Of a DNA stretch of 64,000 bases, positions 43,529-54,938 are shown piece by piece. How positions within the stretch are numbered: position 1 is the stretch's first letter; each line of letters begins with the position of its first letter. The position numbers and the translations under genes were made by a program. The stretch is from the NCBI GenBank assembly GCA_004431415.1, contig QPMI01000227.1, forward strand, positions 1 through 64,000, read 5' to 3'. Source of the stretch: Cyanophora paradoxa. Lineage: Eukaryota > Glaucocystophyceae > Cyanophorales > Cyanophoraceae. The notes under the pieces were generated by a model, which was not told the DNA's origin, did no database searches, and was given only the letters and a program-made list of their open reading frames with translations.

Positions 43529-43998
43529 GACCGCTTCATCCTCGAGTACGAGAAGTGCGCACCCGGACGCCGCCGCCCCCGCCGCGCCCCGCCCTGGCCG
43601 CGCCCGGCGCGGCGTAGGTTCCTTTCGCTGTGCCGGAGGCTGAACGACATCGAGGGGGAGGCCATCGCGGTGCGACGGCCCGGTCCCCAGAGGCGGGTGC
43701 GCCTATAAGATCTATCTATCTGACCGAGCTCTCCCGGCAGTACAACGCACTTGGCGTGGACTTCCAGATGCTCGGAGGTGCGACGGGCCCCTCCCCCGCG
43801 GCTCCCGGCGGCAGGACCGACGGGGGCGGCAGGGGCGGGCACGTACAAGGCGATCCAGTACCACTTGAAGCGCCTGAAGGTGGCGGACGTGGCGGGGAAG
43901 TTCACCGCGCACTGCAAACCTCGGCCTGGCCTACGCCGCCCTCGGCGAGGAAAGAGCGTGCCTGGAGCGGCGCGTGCGGCTTGGGAAGGCGCGGGTGA
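43529..43998 (+). pseudogene. truncated, frameshifted copy of the TPR gene at 61516-62955
   Basis: 43529-43949 is roughly 95% identical to the reverse complement of 62091-62507, including two introns. Exon pieces read FILEYEK, FLSLCRRLNDIEGEAIA, YNALGVDFQMLGG and TYKAIQYHLKRLKVADVAGK. After FTAHC one extra A shifts the frame, and the following segment jumps to sequence that in the parent is about 250 bp further on (CLERRVRLGKA). The N-terminal exons are missing. It is therefore a decayed or decaying inverted duplicate. Confidence 0.75.
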
Positions 43999-45212
<1,214 letters not shown>

Positions 45213-45430
45213 CTTGTCTTAAGGTTGCTGATGCGAGGTCGAAAAGCGACTACTTGTCTTCAACTGGGGGGATACGACGAGTGCTAGGGGGAGGTAAGAA
45301 GGTTCGCCGGGTACGGCCACATCCGCCTCAGGTCCCCCGTTGCAAATTAGACCGGAATTGCTATCGGCAGCAGCAGCAGCGCGCGCGCGCGGGGCAGTGT
45401 AAACATAGTGCAAAGTCTAAACAGTCTTAG

Positions 45431-45495
45431 CTTTAATGGTCGATCGCCGGGCCCGAACCCGGCCACCGCGCGCAGCCGCTGAGCTGCATCATGGC
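45431..45495 (-). other. tRNA-like fragment without an anticodon arm
   Basis: The minus strand reads GCAGCTCAGCGGCTG (D-arm and A-box-like), then GGTGGCCGGGTTCGGGCCC (T-arm and B-box-like), ending CGATCGACCA. Only about 12 nt lie between the two arms, so a complete anticodon arm is absent. It may be a tRNA relic or the head of a tRNA-derived SINE. Confidence 0.35.
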
Positions 45496-46944
45496 ATAGT
45501 GCACTGCGGCACTAGTACTAGCCTAGCTAGTAGTGCGCCGCGGCGCATGCGCAGTGCGTATTTTAAATATTTGAACACGCATGCGCAGTACTAGTACTAT
45601 ATAGCTAGTGCGTATTTTTACTAGTACTAGAACGTTCTTCAAGCCGGCACATTTCAAGTTTGCCGCCCGCGCTCGCACATCTTCGAATTCGAATTCCGAC
45701 TCCGAGGGGCTCGTCGAGACCTTCGCCCTTTCAATTTCAAAGTCTGCCGCAGTGCAACGTGAGCATCTTAATTATAAGCTTCGAATTCATGGCTCCACTG
45801 ATCATGATCATATGCATGGCTCAAATTAAAGAAAGATTCTTGACGTGACGTGAATGGGAAGCTAGCGCTTGAAGCCGAGAGGCCTGCCAGGCTGAGGCCT
45901 TGAAGCGCACTCCTCACGACCACTCCCACGCGTACGTCTAATGTGTGCAATGCACATGTACATGAGCAGATGCAGCCCGGTCGCGGCCAGAAATCGAATT
46001 CTGAAAGCTGGAATTCGAAGATGCATGCATATGCGCATTTGTGAATTCGAAGAAGCCTGAAACTGGCTATGATACGCGAAGAATTCTTGCTCATGACTCA
46101 GTGATCATGAGCTGGAAAAAGAACTCGCAGCAGCTCAGGCTGCCAGCCGAGAAATGACGAATTCGAAAGCGACATTTGCATGTTGCAATTGCCCACACTG
46201 ACAAAAGAACTTCGGAATCGGACAGGCCTAGGAGAGCCATGCAAATTAAAGAAGGCTGGGCGGAAATTCAAGAAAACAATTTTCCACATGGATGACGAGC
46301 TGTCGACCCAAACCCCTTGCACCACGCCAGAGTTTCCTGTGAGATTATTCCAGATCCTCTAGATCTGCACGGGTTGACCTCCACCAGACAGCGCCAACCG
46401 GAAATCGAAGAGCGACTCCACCCGCCTCCAACACCAGATCTAGAATTCCTCCACCAGACAGCGCCGCGGCGCCTCCACCACCGGGTTTCGAAGCCTTGAA
46501 GAGCTACATGCATATGCGCAGAACGGAAGCTCCAGCAGCTAGCTATATAGCGCTCACAAACGACTTGGCGATGTGGAGAAGCGCCGTCAATCATGATCAG
46601 ATATAGAGAGAGCAGCATGCGCAGCCGAAACCGCAGTCGAGAGATATCTAGATCTAGAGCAGCTCAAGCTCGAAGTTCAACGGTTATATATATAAATATA
46701 TATAAATATAAATATATATGTATACGTACACAGACCCCCCCCCCCCCCCTCTAGATCTAGATCTAGCCTAGTAGTAGCGCGCGCTAGCTATAGATCGCGC
46801 TAGCTATAGATCCCCCTCTATAGCTAGCGAGCGCGCTATAGAAGCGCATACTACTATAGCTAAGTCAATTTGACAATGGGGGTGTGGTTCTTGTGCAAAT
46901 CGGCCAATAGGATTTCGAGGCCCCAAAGAATCTTCGAACTTCTT

Positions 46945-46965
46945 CCCCCCCCCCCCCCCCCCCCC
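46945..46965 (+). repeat. 21-base poly-C tract
   Basis: Homopolymer of C followed by GGGTC; a shorter C run lies near 46735-46749. Confidence 0.9.
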
Positions 46966-46982
46966 GGGTCCGTCTGCACCAC

Positions 46983-47092
46983 TGTGAAAAGTAGAACCTC
47001 GGGTCTTACTCGTTACCGCCTGTGGCGACCCGAGGCTGAAAAGTAGAACCTCGGGTCGTTACCCTTGCTCTGCTCGGGTCGACCCGAGGCTT
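46983..47092 (+). repeat. imperfect tandem repeat
   Basis: The phrase TGAAAAGTAGAACCTCGGGTC occurs twice, each followed by a CGACCCGAGGC inverted partner, so each unit can fold as a hairpin (CCTCGGGTC with GACCCGAGG). Confidence 0.75.
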
Positions 47093-47128
47093 CTTCAATT
47101 TGAAGCGATATAGAGAAAAAGCAGAATC

Positions 47129-47218
47129 AGAGTTGCGATTACGATCGGAATCAGAGTTGCGATTATGATCGGAATCAGAGTTGCGATTACGATCGGAATC
47201 AGAGTTGCGATTACGATT
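47129..47218 (+). repeat. 24-bp minisatellite, nearly four units
   Basis: Unit AGAGTTGCGATTACGATCGG plus AATC, repeated at 47129, 47153, 47177 and partly 47201, with a single C-to-T change in the second unit. Confidence 0.9.
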
Positions 47219-47221
47219 ATA

Positions 47222-47542
47222 CAGGCGAGGTACAGGCCTAGGTTATTTTGCCGTGCCCTCGAGCTCTGATCCAGGCGGTGCCCAGGCATGAAGCTGGCAT
47301 GCCTTGGTTTGCTTGGAACGACGAGCTTGCACGAATAGCGAACGAGCATGCGTGCAAGATGGCGTCGGGAGAATCGCCTTTCGACCACACTGGTTTTCAT
47401 GAACAAAGATTGTGTTCATTCCCGCTCGGCTGCCGATTCGGGGCTGAGAACCTGTACAAGGATATCGTAAGGTGCGGGAGGCAAACCTGTAGTGCTTGCA
47501 GGGGAGCTCCAACTGCTACCCAGGTGCCCTGCTGACGTTGGC
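47222..47542 (+). repeat. 321-bp direct duplicate, copy 1
   Basis: Identical base for base to 51026-51346, 3,804 bp downstream in the same direction. Both flanks differ sharply from the other copy, so the ends of the duplication are clear. It carries the CAP-domain fragment. Confidence 0.95.
47248..47535 (+). pseudogene. CAP (SCP/TAPS) domain fragment, copy 1
   Basis: The frame contains HEAGMPWFAWNDELARIANE, HACKMASGESPFDHTGF and FGAENLYKDI. This matches the first half of a CAP domain of the bacterial/YkwD type: the helix with WNDELA, the His in the DHTGF loop and the GAEN motif. CAP proteins are mostly secreted. There is no signal peptide and no second half (the W..S.GH motif) in the following 300 bp in any convincing frame. 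A splice at GATATC|GTAAGG to an acceptor at 47500 leads to a stop near 47562. It is probably a gene fragment, though an exon of a gene with long introns is possible. Confidence 0.5.
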
Positions 47543-47825
47543 GCCGGGGACACTGTGACAATTATCATGAGCAAAATCGAGTTTCGACATCCATCTCCCG
47601 ACCAAGGGCATTACAGCCCAGCTTTGGTGGATTGTGTATCCGATTGCAAGCAAAGACCCTTCAAATTGCTTTAATATATCGGAGTTCAGATTAAACCTAG
47701 GTCGCTGGACTGCGGCCACGCCGTTGCCGCAGTGTACATCCCACACTTGTCCAAAGGCTCTAAGATCAAAGCCCCCTCGACCCCGTTATCAGGGAGTTCC
47801 TGTTGCAACGAGTTGCTGACATCAG
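47543..47825. other. spacer, no gene seen
   Basis: Downstream of CAP copy 1 and 3' of SmF. It contains a 10-of-11 match to TGCCGCAGTGC at about 47725. Confidence 0.4.
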
Positions 47826-48356
47826 CTATTCCGCAACACCACGCATGTACAATACGTTATTGCATCTGCGCAAGCGTCGAGATCAACGTTGAGAACAACG
47901 CGGTCACAGCGTGGCAAGCTGCTTAGCTACGCAGTTCAGCGCCGCACCTTATTAGAATCTCGCCGAGAGAGCCCGCAAACTGTCCGTCAATGTACTCCTC
48001 GGCGTTCGCGAGCTGCGCAAGAATACGAAACGCCTTAGAGCGAATCGCACAACGAAATCGATCTGCAATGGCGAACCTGCAAGTTCATGTATGCGTCCGT
48101 CGCGACGAGCACGCCTGCGCGGGAGCAATTGAGGGGCTACGCTACGAGCGCGAGAGTGCCGGCGCGCCCCAACACACCCTTGTACTCCATTCCCCACTTG
48201 AGCTTGACCATTACCGGCTTGCCGGTCAGGGTCCCAAGGAACGGCTTCGGGTTCACGGGGATGTTCTGGCAGGGCGGAGTTAGAGCGTTTCAGCTTTCGA
48301 TAGCGGAGCAGCATGTCGTTCGGGGCACGGGAGGATGCGGGGCTCACCGCAGACAT
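47826..48356 (-). CDS. SNRPF: small nuclear ribonucleoprotein F (SmF)
   Basis: Member of the heptameric Sm ring on U1, U2, U4 and U5 snRNAs. Five exons fit exactly: 48348-48356 (9 bp, MSA), 48178-48265, 48077-48114, 47948-48012 and 47826-47865, totalling 240 bp or 79 residues; other SmF proteins have about 86. The protein reads [60 protein letters not shown] and [19 protein letters not shown]. Both Sm motifs are intact, including the RNA-contact region and the [12 protein letters not shown] strand. Introns are 82, 63, 64 and 82 bp. It shares a 162-bp divergent spacer with the dynein light chain gene. Confidence 0.96.
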
Positions 48357-48518
48357 CGGGATGCTCTTTTACGTATCCCCCCCAACGCCAGAAGTGGCCC
48401 GCGCCTTGCTTGCAGAACAGAGCTATAGCCGTTGCCAGACTAGAGATTGATTGCAGCCAGTGCAGAATCTGCGATCTTGGCGCCCTGATCTTGGCGCTGC
48501 GTCGAAACCGAGCCGGGG
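48357..48518. promoter_or_regulatory. putative bidirectional promoter
   Basis: 162 bp between the divergent SmF (-) and DYNLT (+) start codons. No clear core element; inferred from layout. Confidence 0.35.
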
Positions 48519-49104
48519 ATGGAGGAATATAAGGTCGAGCCGATTAAGATCGTCGAGAACACATACAAGCTAGGACCGGATGACCACGAACGGTCAGCAG
48601 GGCTTGCGCTTGCTCCGCCACTTCCCCCGCGCCCTGCGCTCCTCAGTCTGCCCGGCCGCTTGTGCAGGTTCAACCCGTCTAAAGTCAAGCGCGCAATCGA
48701 TGAGATATTCCAGCGAAGGTTCAAGAAGCCCGAGGACGCAGTGTACGATGCGAATACGTCGGTAGAGCTCACCAAGTCCATAACAGATGAAGTGCGGGAA
48801 GCGGTAAAGAGTGCGTGCATTGCTTGCAGCTACATCGCGCAAACTGAGCCTGCCGCCGGAGCGCAGAGCTTTCCTTCAAGCGGCACAAGCTAGTGGTGCA
48901 GGTGATTGTCGGCGAGATGAAGGGCCAGGGCATCCGAGTGGCATCCCGCTGTCTTTGGGATGTTAAGACTGACGACTTCGCCTCTCATTCGTACTCGAAC
49001 GTGCGTTCCTTCTCGTGCAGTCGTTCCCCTTCCCATCTTTTTACGCACTCACTGCAGGCGTCACTCTACGTTGTAGCTATGGTATTTGGCACCTACTACG
49101 AATA
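48519..49104 (+). CDS. Tctex1-type dynein light chain (DYNLT2/TCTEX1D-like)
   Basis: Light chain of cytoplasmic or axonemal dynein, binding dynein intermediate chain; this subgroup is linked to ciliary dynein. Exons: 48519-48592, 48668-48810, 48867-49000 and 49058-49104. The protein starts MEEYKVEPIKIVENTYKLGP and has FNPSKVKRAIDEIFQRRF, NTSVELTKSITDEVREAVKK and LSFKRHKLVVQVIVGEMKGQ. It ends GIRVASRCLWDVKTDDFASH, then SYSNASLYVVAMVFGTYYE. The GQGI.VASRCLWD block and the VFGTYYE end are signatures of the TCTEX1D branch rather than plain DYNLT1. Introns are 74, 56 and 57 bp, all GT-AG. Together with IFT54 and EFCAB9 it adds to the flagellar set in this window. Confidence 0.92.
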
Positions 49105-49788
49105 AGATGCATGCTATTCTCACTTCCAATCTGTATTGTTCAATCTCTTTCTGATAGACCCGGGCACGAGGGACTCCGCATCCTCGCTTTGGATCAGAGG
49201 CTATGAGTTGGATCCAATCGCGAGGGCGGCCGGCTGTATTGGTTTTTTCCACCAGGAACTGGCTCGAAACCATAGCTTCTACCTTTGCTCGGGAAAGGGA
49301 GGGAGAAACAGGATACCACGTGCTGTTCAGGAAAAGAGTGTATCCCGCAGGGGCCCCAGAGGGGAGGGGCACCCCGTCTGATGGAAGAGGGAGGCTGTGG
49401 CCAACAACAGGCCTACGAGCTGGGAAGGCCCCAGGCCCGGCCAGGCCCAACTTCCCGGCCCCGGCCCAATTGCAACTCCCGGCCAGGTCACCGCCCCTGA
49501 AATCCAGCAAAGTGCGATGTGCCAGAGGACTCCGCCCCTGCCAGCAAAGTGCGATGTCCCAGAGGACTGTCCCAACAAGAAACCGGTGAAGCAAGCGCCC
49601 AGAGAGACAAAAATGGTGTAATAAAGCTTTCACACGCTTCCAATTCATTACTGACCGGGTACACGTGCAAGACAAAGAGGCGGGACGGTGATGAGGTAGA
49701 CCTTGCATAGTGGTGATGGAAAGAGGGAAGTTGGCTTGTGAAGGATGCGATTAGAACCGGGCGGGCAAGTTCCTCGAGTTATGCGAAC
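49105..49788. other. convergent spacer
   Basis: No gene seen between DYNLT (+) and MAGOH (-). It holds a short tandem repeat: CCAGCAAAGTGCGATGT at 49504 and again at 49541, each followed by CCAGAGGACT. Confidence 0.5.
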
Positions 49789-50615
49789 TCAAATAGGCTT
49801 GATCTGATCGACATACCAACGAGACCCGTCAGACCAAACCAGAAGGAAAGAAACAGCGAGAGCACCTTGAAGTGCAGGCCGATCAGAGAGAACACAAGGC
49901 ACTTCAAGTCCTGAACCAAGTAGTAGAATATCCTAAGACCCTCGGGGTCTTTCGATTCCTGCACGTCCAGCAGAGACCCAATCTTCGAGGTCTGCCAAGA
50001 CAGGTCGAGGGACGAAGACGCAAAGAGCGGACGGGCGGCTGACCGTAAAGCAGATGTGCTCGTCACCGAGCACGATTTCCAGCTCCTGGCGACCCACCCG
50101 GTCCGGCTGGGGCCAGTTGTTGTCGTCCTCCCTGCGGGCACTTCTCAGCCGAGAGGCGCGTGCATGCGGGCGTACGAGGAGCGCGCACTTCATGATCTCG
50201 CTGTCTTCGATGATGCGCCGCAGCTCCTTCACGACCACCTCGTTCACATAGACTGCGCGACCATTCCCGCGAGGAAGACGGCACCGCAGCGTGAGACGCG
50301 GCTGCTAAATTTCACATTCGAAGACATAACGAACCCTCCTTCCGGATCATCACCTCGTTCTTGTAGTTGGAGTTGTTCGCGTACCGGAGCTTGCCATCAG
50401 GTCGGAACTCGAACTCCAGGAACTCGTGCCCGAACTTTCCCTTGTGTCCGACACTGCGAGCAGAGAAAGACGGAGCAAACACGGGGGGAATCAGCGGACG
50501 CGGCACAAGTCTCGAGACGGGGCTTCGGGGGCTACTTCTACAACTATCGCGAGCTGCCAGGCATTACGCACTAGTAGCGAACGTAGAAGTCACTCGCGGC
50601 CGAGTCGTCCGCCAT
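49789..50615 (-). CDS. MAGOH: Mago nashi homologue (exon junction complex)
   Basis: Core of the exon junction complex with Y14, marking spliced mRNAs for export, localisation and NMD. Exon 1 is 50572-50615 ([15 protein letters not shown]). Across a 118-bp intron follow [20 protein letters not shown] and [20 protein letters not shown], then [69 protein letters not shown] and [14 protein letters not shown]. The ending IKPI, from a 15-bp last exon (49789-49803), is identical to animal MAGOH. Five introns are read, all GT-AG. Length matches the normal roughly 146 residues. The gene is nearly identical in wording to other eukaryotes, as expected for this very conserved protein. Confidence 0.97.
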
Positions 50616-51025
50616 GGTGCAGAAGTGTGCGTACCCTGATCGAATTCCAACCCCTCCAGTGTCTTTTACTTGCTCTCTCTCTCTCTAGTTGGTCACTTGG
50701 CCGCACTTGCGCAACGAAGCTTCACTTGGCCGCACTTGCGCAACGAAGCTTGGATCTCAGGATCTCAGCTCGCTGGAGTTGGCGCTGCCAGTTCCTCTTT
50801 CGTGCCGGACTTCGCCCGCGTATACGCGTACCTACGTATATGCCACATACAGCGTGAGCGAAACCATTAGTAGCTAGCTAGCTGCGCTGCAGCTAGCTCG
50901 CAATGGATCCAGCCCAGCCGGCGCCCAGCTTGGGCGCAGTCGAGCCTGGGCGCAGCCTATCGTGTGCGACGCGTCTTTCAGATGGCCTCGACGCATACAT
51001 TGACGCGTGCTGGATGGCCTTGGGC
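50616..51025. other. intergenic, with tandem and dispersed repeats
   Basis: No gene seen. Two tandem 29-bp units lie at 50694-50751. A 24-bp word beginning AGCTCGCTGGAGTTGGCGCT (about 50769) recurs near 51472. A TAGCTAGCTAGC run lies near 50870. Confidence 0.5.
50694..50751 (+). repeat. tandem 29-bp duplication
   Basis: Two perfect units beginning CACTTGGCCGCACTTGCGCA. Confidence 0.9.
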
Positions 51026-51346
51026 CAGGCGAGGTACAGGCCTAGGTTATTTTGCCGTGCCCTCGAGCTCTGATCCAGGCGGTGCCCAGGCATGAAGCTG
51101 GCATGCCTTGGTTTGCTTGGAACGACGAGCTTGCACGAATAGCGAACGAGCATGCGTGCAAGATGGCGTCGGGAGAATCGCCTTTCGACCACACTGGTTT
51201 TCATGAACAAAGATTGTGTTCATTCCCGCTCGGCTGCCGATTCGGGGCTGAGAACCTGTACAAGGATATCGTAAGGTGCGGGAGGCAAACCTGTAGTGCT
51301 TGCAGGGGAGCTCCAACTGCTACCCAGGTGCCCTGCTGACGTTGGC
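51026..51346 (+). repeat. 321-bp direct duplicate, copy 2, with CAP-domain fragment
   Basis: Identical to 47222-47542. The CAP frame (51052-51339) is the same as in copy 1, but the following sequence differs, so at least one copy cannot make a complete CAP protein. Perfect identity, including the presumed intron at the GTAAGG site, points to a very recent duplication or gene conversion. Confidence 0.95.
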
Positions 51347-51915
51347 ACTTGCTGCGTGTCAAGCTGGCGAACAAGTCCAGCGCACTGCGCGAATGTCTTT
51401 TGCCAGGGTGAGATAAAAGCATTTTTGACAGGTGCAGCTGTCAAAAATGCCCTTATTCGAACACAGGTGAGCTCGCTGGAGTTGGCGCTGCCAAGTCTGA
51501 GGAAGGGCAGCTCTTCATCTCGCTTTTGGTGGCTGGATTGAGTCCGTGGGGTGAATAGTGCAGTGTATTGCCAAGTTGCAAATGCCAGGTAACTCTCAGT
51601 GAGCGATATATATCATATATATCTATAACGTTAACTCAGTGACGTCGACTGTTTATCAAATCATCGAAATAAAAATGTGTCCTACCTTCGCTTCGCCGGG
51701 CCGGGGCGCAAGGCCGGCCCAGCTGCATGCGCAGCGCTAGCGCTAGCGCTTTAGCTGTAGCTAGCTAGCGCAATATATATATTTAGCGCTCCATGTTTAG
51801 GCATACCAAAGTCTCGCGATCGGCTCCGCAGGGTTCAGTTTGAGTCCTGTTCCCGGGTACGTGTTCTGTTCTCGGAGAGCCCCAAGCCGGAGCCGCAGGA
51901 GCCGGCGTCCACGAG
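51347..51915. other. intergenic with a stem-loop and palindromic DNA
   Basis: No gene seen. It contains an inverted repeat (arms 51419-51430 and 51439-51450), ATATAT-type stretches near 51608-51620 and 51774-51782, and AGCGCTAGCGCTAGCGCT near 51735-51752. The SKIP promoter should lie at its right end. Confidence 0.5.
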
Positions 51916-54331
51916 ATGGCGTCTCTTACGAGGTGCAGAAGGCTGATCGGTGCCCGAAAAATGGCCCGCATCCTGCTCACGCGCGTCCTCGCAGCATCCT
52001 GCCCGCGCCGAAGCACTCTGTGCCGCAGTACACACCGGATGCGGTCGCTGCGGCGGTCGATTCCATCACGAAGAAGGGCCCTCCCCCGTGAGCAGCTCCC
52101 ATCGTCCCGCGTCCCGCGCCGGGAGCGCTTGCCAACGGCGGCGCTCACTCACTCTCCTTTCGCAATGTGCGCAGATACGGGCAGCGACAAGGTGCTCCCC
52201 TTTCTCGCTTTCCGCCCCCGCTTCAGCTTTGCTGAGTTGCCCCGCTCAGGGTGGGTTCCTCGCTCGCTCGACGACTTCGGCGATGGCGGGGCGTTCCCTG
52301 GTAACCTCCGGCACCCATCGTGGCTGCTGCCCTTGTCGCTCACGTTCACCCTCAGAGATCCATGTCGCCCAGTATCCGAAGGACATGGGGCGCAAGAACA
52401 AGACGGTGCGCATCTGATCGCTCTCGTCGGCCTTGAATCCATGTAATCACTTAAGCCAGGCTTCCAACCGCATCGTCGCTGTGAAAACCGACACGGACGG
52501 CAATGTAAAGTACGATGCTATTGTGGATGGCGGCCGGCAGAGGAACGGCAAGACAATCTACTCTTCGGCAACCGATCTCATTGTGAAGGACGGGCTTGAG
52601 GAGTCGGAGCTAGCGAAGCCAGACGATGATGAGATAGCTGAGACGACGAAGCGCACGAAGAAGGCATTGGAGGATCTAGTGCAGAGTGCGTTACGAGCGA
52701 AGAGCCCCAGCCTGGTCTGTTCGGGTCCGCACTGAATCTGGTTGTCGGGACGCAGAGAAGACGTCGGCGGCTCAGCCAGTGATCAAGGGCATTCACACCA
52801 CAGCCCCGGAGGCCACTTACATTAAGTATACGCCATCGACGTCTGGTGGAACGGCGAACGCCGGTGCGATGCAGCGCGTCATCCGCATGCAGGAGACAGC
52901 TGTCGATCCCCTCGAGCCTCCCAAGTTCAAGCACAAGCGCGTCCCCAAAGGTGCTTGCTTGCACCCAATAGCTCGAGCCCGCCTCCGAGCTCCTGTGAGA
53001 TGTTTTCAGGCCCGCCGTCCCCGCCGGTGCCGGTCATGCACTCGCCTCCCCGGAAGCTTACGGCGAAGGATCAGGCGGATTGGAAGATTCCTCCTTGCAT
53101 TTCGAAGTGTGAAGTGTTTTATCGTCGTCCCTGCGCCCATCTGATTCCTGTCGCAGCTGGAAGAACGCGAAAGGATACACCATTCCACTTGATAAGCGAC
53201 TTGCTGCCGACGGGCGCGGCCTGCAGGAGGTTTTCACTCGTCCTGTTTCCCCCTGAATCTTTCCGGTGTAACGGATCGCCGCCAATCAGACGCACATCAA
53301 CGATAACTTCGCCAAGCTGTCCGAGGCGCTGTACGTCGCGGAGCGGACAGCGCGCGAGGAGGTTGAGAAGCGCGCTATGATTCAGAAGAAACTGATGCAA
53401 AAGGAAAAGGAGAAGAAGGAAGAGGAACTTCGTCGTCTCGCGGAGGAGGCTCGCAGGGCTCGGTAATTGTTGGTGCCTTCTGCAGAGATCGTGCTGGTTT
53501 GAGTGTTTCCGCAGTGCTGGCGGCCCAGCTGCGGTTCCAGATACGCCCAGTGGAGAGATTATGGCGCCGGCTTCCGAGCGGGAGACTCCAGAGGAGCGCG
53601 AACAGCGGCTTAAGCGCGAGGCGATCCGTGAGGAGAGGCGGCGCGAGCGTGAACGTGACAGGCGCATGGAGGCATCGGGCTATGACAAACGAGCGAAGAC
53701 TGGAAGCGCTCGCGACCGAGACCGTGACGTTTCCGAGAAGATCGCACTTGGCCAGGCCGCGGCTACATCGAGCGAGTACCTGTATGACCAGCGTCTCTTC
53801 AACCAGACGCAGGGCATGAGCTCTGGCTTCGGCCAGGAGGATTGTGCGTCACTCTTCTGTGTGAATGTGCTAGCAACAGATTGGGTTTTGATGTGCTCTT
53901 TTCTCGACAGCGTACAACCTCTACGACAAGCCGCTCTTTGGCGGAAGCTCCACCACGAAGCTCTACAAGCCGTCGCGTGGCGAGGACGGAGAGGACGAAA
54001 CTGCCGCGTCGAGCAGCCGCGGCCCTCGGCCGGACAAGGACTTCTCTGGCGTCGATCGCTCAAAGCAGTCTGGCGTGCGTCAGTTGATTCCTCTTGAACT
54101 CGAAAACCCGCCCTTGAGAGGGCAATGCAGCCGCGGGATCGCCCCGTGGAGTTCGAGAAGGATGCTGACGACGATCCTTTCGGTCTCAACTCCTTCCTCA
54201 CCGAGGCAAAGAAGGGCAAGGCGGCGGACAGCGGCGGCAGCATGGCTTTTGCGGCAGGCGCATCGTTTTCGGAAAGCGCAGGCCGTACCGACCGCAAGAT
54301 GGAGTTCGCCCCGTCACGGGGCGGTCGCTAA
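51916..54331 (+). CDS. SNW1: SNW/SKIP family splicing factor and transcription coregulator
   Basis: Part of the Prp19-associated complex in active spliceosomes. Exon 1 (51916-51932) splices over 51933-51994 to give MASLTSILPAPKHSVPQYTP, matching the family N-terminus. Then YGQRQGWVPRSLDDFGDGGA, FPEIHVAQYPKDMGRKNKT, DGNVKYDAIVDGGRQRNGKT and EATYIKYTPSTSGGTANAGA lead into the SNW core: GPPSPPVPVMHSPPRKLTAK, IPPCISNWKNAKGYTIPLDK and RLAADGRGLQ. The helical NDNFAKLSEALYVAERTARE and the Glu/Lys/Arg coiled region follow. The C-terminal exons have ALGQAAATSSEYLYDQRLFN, DKDFSGVDRSKQSG and DPFGLNSFLTEAKKGK, ending SRGGR. About ten introns are present. The SNWKN motif spans an intron near 53106-53156. 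Complete by every family landmark. Confidence 0.95.
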
Positions 54332-54938
54332 CGCATGTCCGGTCCCTGCATTAGTCTTGCATTTGATCGTGACACGTGATGTGCGCTCGCTGTCTAGGCA
54401 GCAGCACATCTGTGATCCACGCTGGGCGACAATGAGTAGGCTACTATCGAAATCGAAACGGAATCGAAATCGAACCCCTCAAAATCAACAGACCACCAAC
54501 ACGTCGTTTATCTTAACCCTGGTAGTGCAATAGACCTAGCTATTTTCGGTTTGGCCCCTCGGTTACGATTTCGATCTGGACGTCGATTCGCCTATCCGAC
54601 TGAGCTCTTGGATTCGATCGGCGAGCACAGCTAGCCAAACAGCTAGTCCCGATATCGTTGGCCGCGTCTGAAATGCGATTCGGTGCTCGTGCTGTCACAG
54701 TGTGCAACGTGAGGGGACTAGATCTCCTCGAGGACTTCTCCTTATTCTCACGACGCGTGATGCTGATTTATGCTAGGGGTGGAGAGAGGATGTCACGGGC
54801 GATTGCAAGTCCGGCTAGAGCTTAGCCGGTTGGGTGGGGTGTGGCGGAGAGTTGGGGCGTCGCTGGCATTTGGCGTGGTATGAGACGTGAAAGGAAACCT
54901 GTCGCGGGATGACTCTCGCAATGATGCGACGCAGCGTA
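54332..54938. other. convergent spacer with a tRNA-like repeat
   Basis: No protein gene seen between SKIP (+) and UBL5 (-). It contains the dispersed element at 54545-54676 described separately. Confidence 0.5.
54545..54676. repeat. dispersed tRNA-like element, copy 1
   Basis: Similar (roughly 85% by eye) to 61119-61265. On the minus strand it contains GAGCTCAGTCGGATAGG, a good match to a tRNA D-arm and Pol III A-box. A weaker TTCGA-containing segment follows. No full cloverleaf forms by eye, so a SINE or tRNA-derived repeat is more likely than a tRNA gene. Confidence 0.5.

Larger units (their letters stand above)
45213..47221. other. 2-kb intergenic region, repeat- and palindrome-rich
   Basis: No protein gene seen. 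It includes a tRNA-like fragment (45431-45495), TGCCGCAGTGC in both orientations (45501-45511 and 45745-45755), CTAGTACTAG/AGATCT palindrome chains (45510-45620, 46635-46860), two poly-C tracts, a repeated CCTCCACCAGACAGCGCC (46379, 46448) and tandem repeats near 46985-47220. Confidence 0.55.

Noticed and set aside
45431-45495. A functional tRNA gene on the minus strand.
   Set aside because: D- and T-arm-like parts are only about 12 nt apart, so there is no anticodon arm.
46268-46618. Open frames around the repeated CCTCCACCAGACAGCGCC.
   Set aside because: Short, low complexity, and without splice-consistent extension or known motif.
47129-47218. CRISPR-like array.
   Set aside because: The units are head-to-tail without spacers, in a eukaryotic genome; it is a minisatellite.
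47095-47406. Minus-strand frame with repeated VIATLIPI-like units.
   Set aside because: It is the translation of the 24-bp minisatellite running into the antisense of the CAP fragment.
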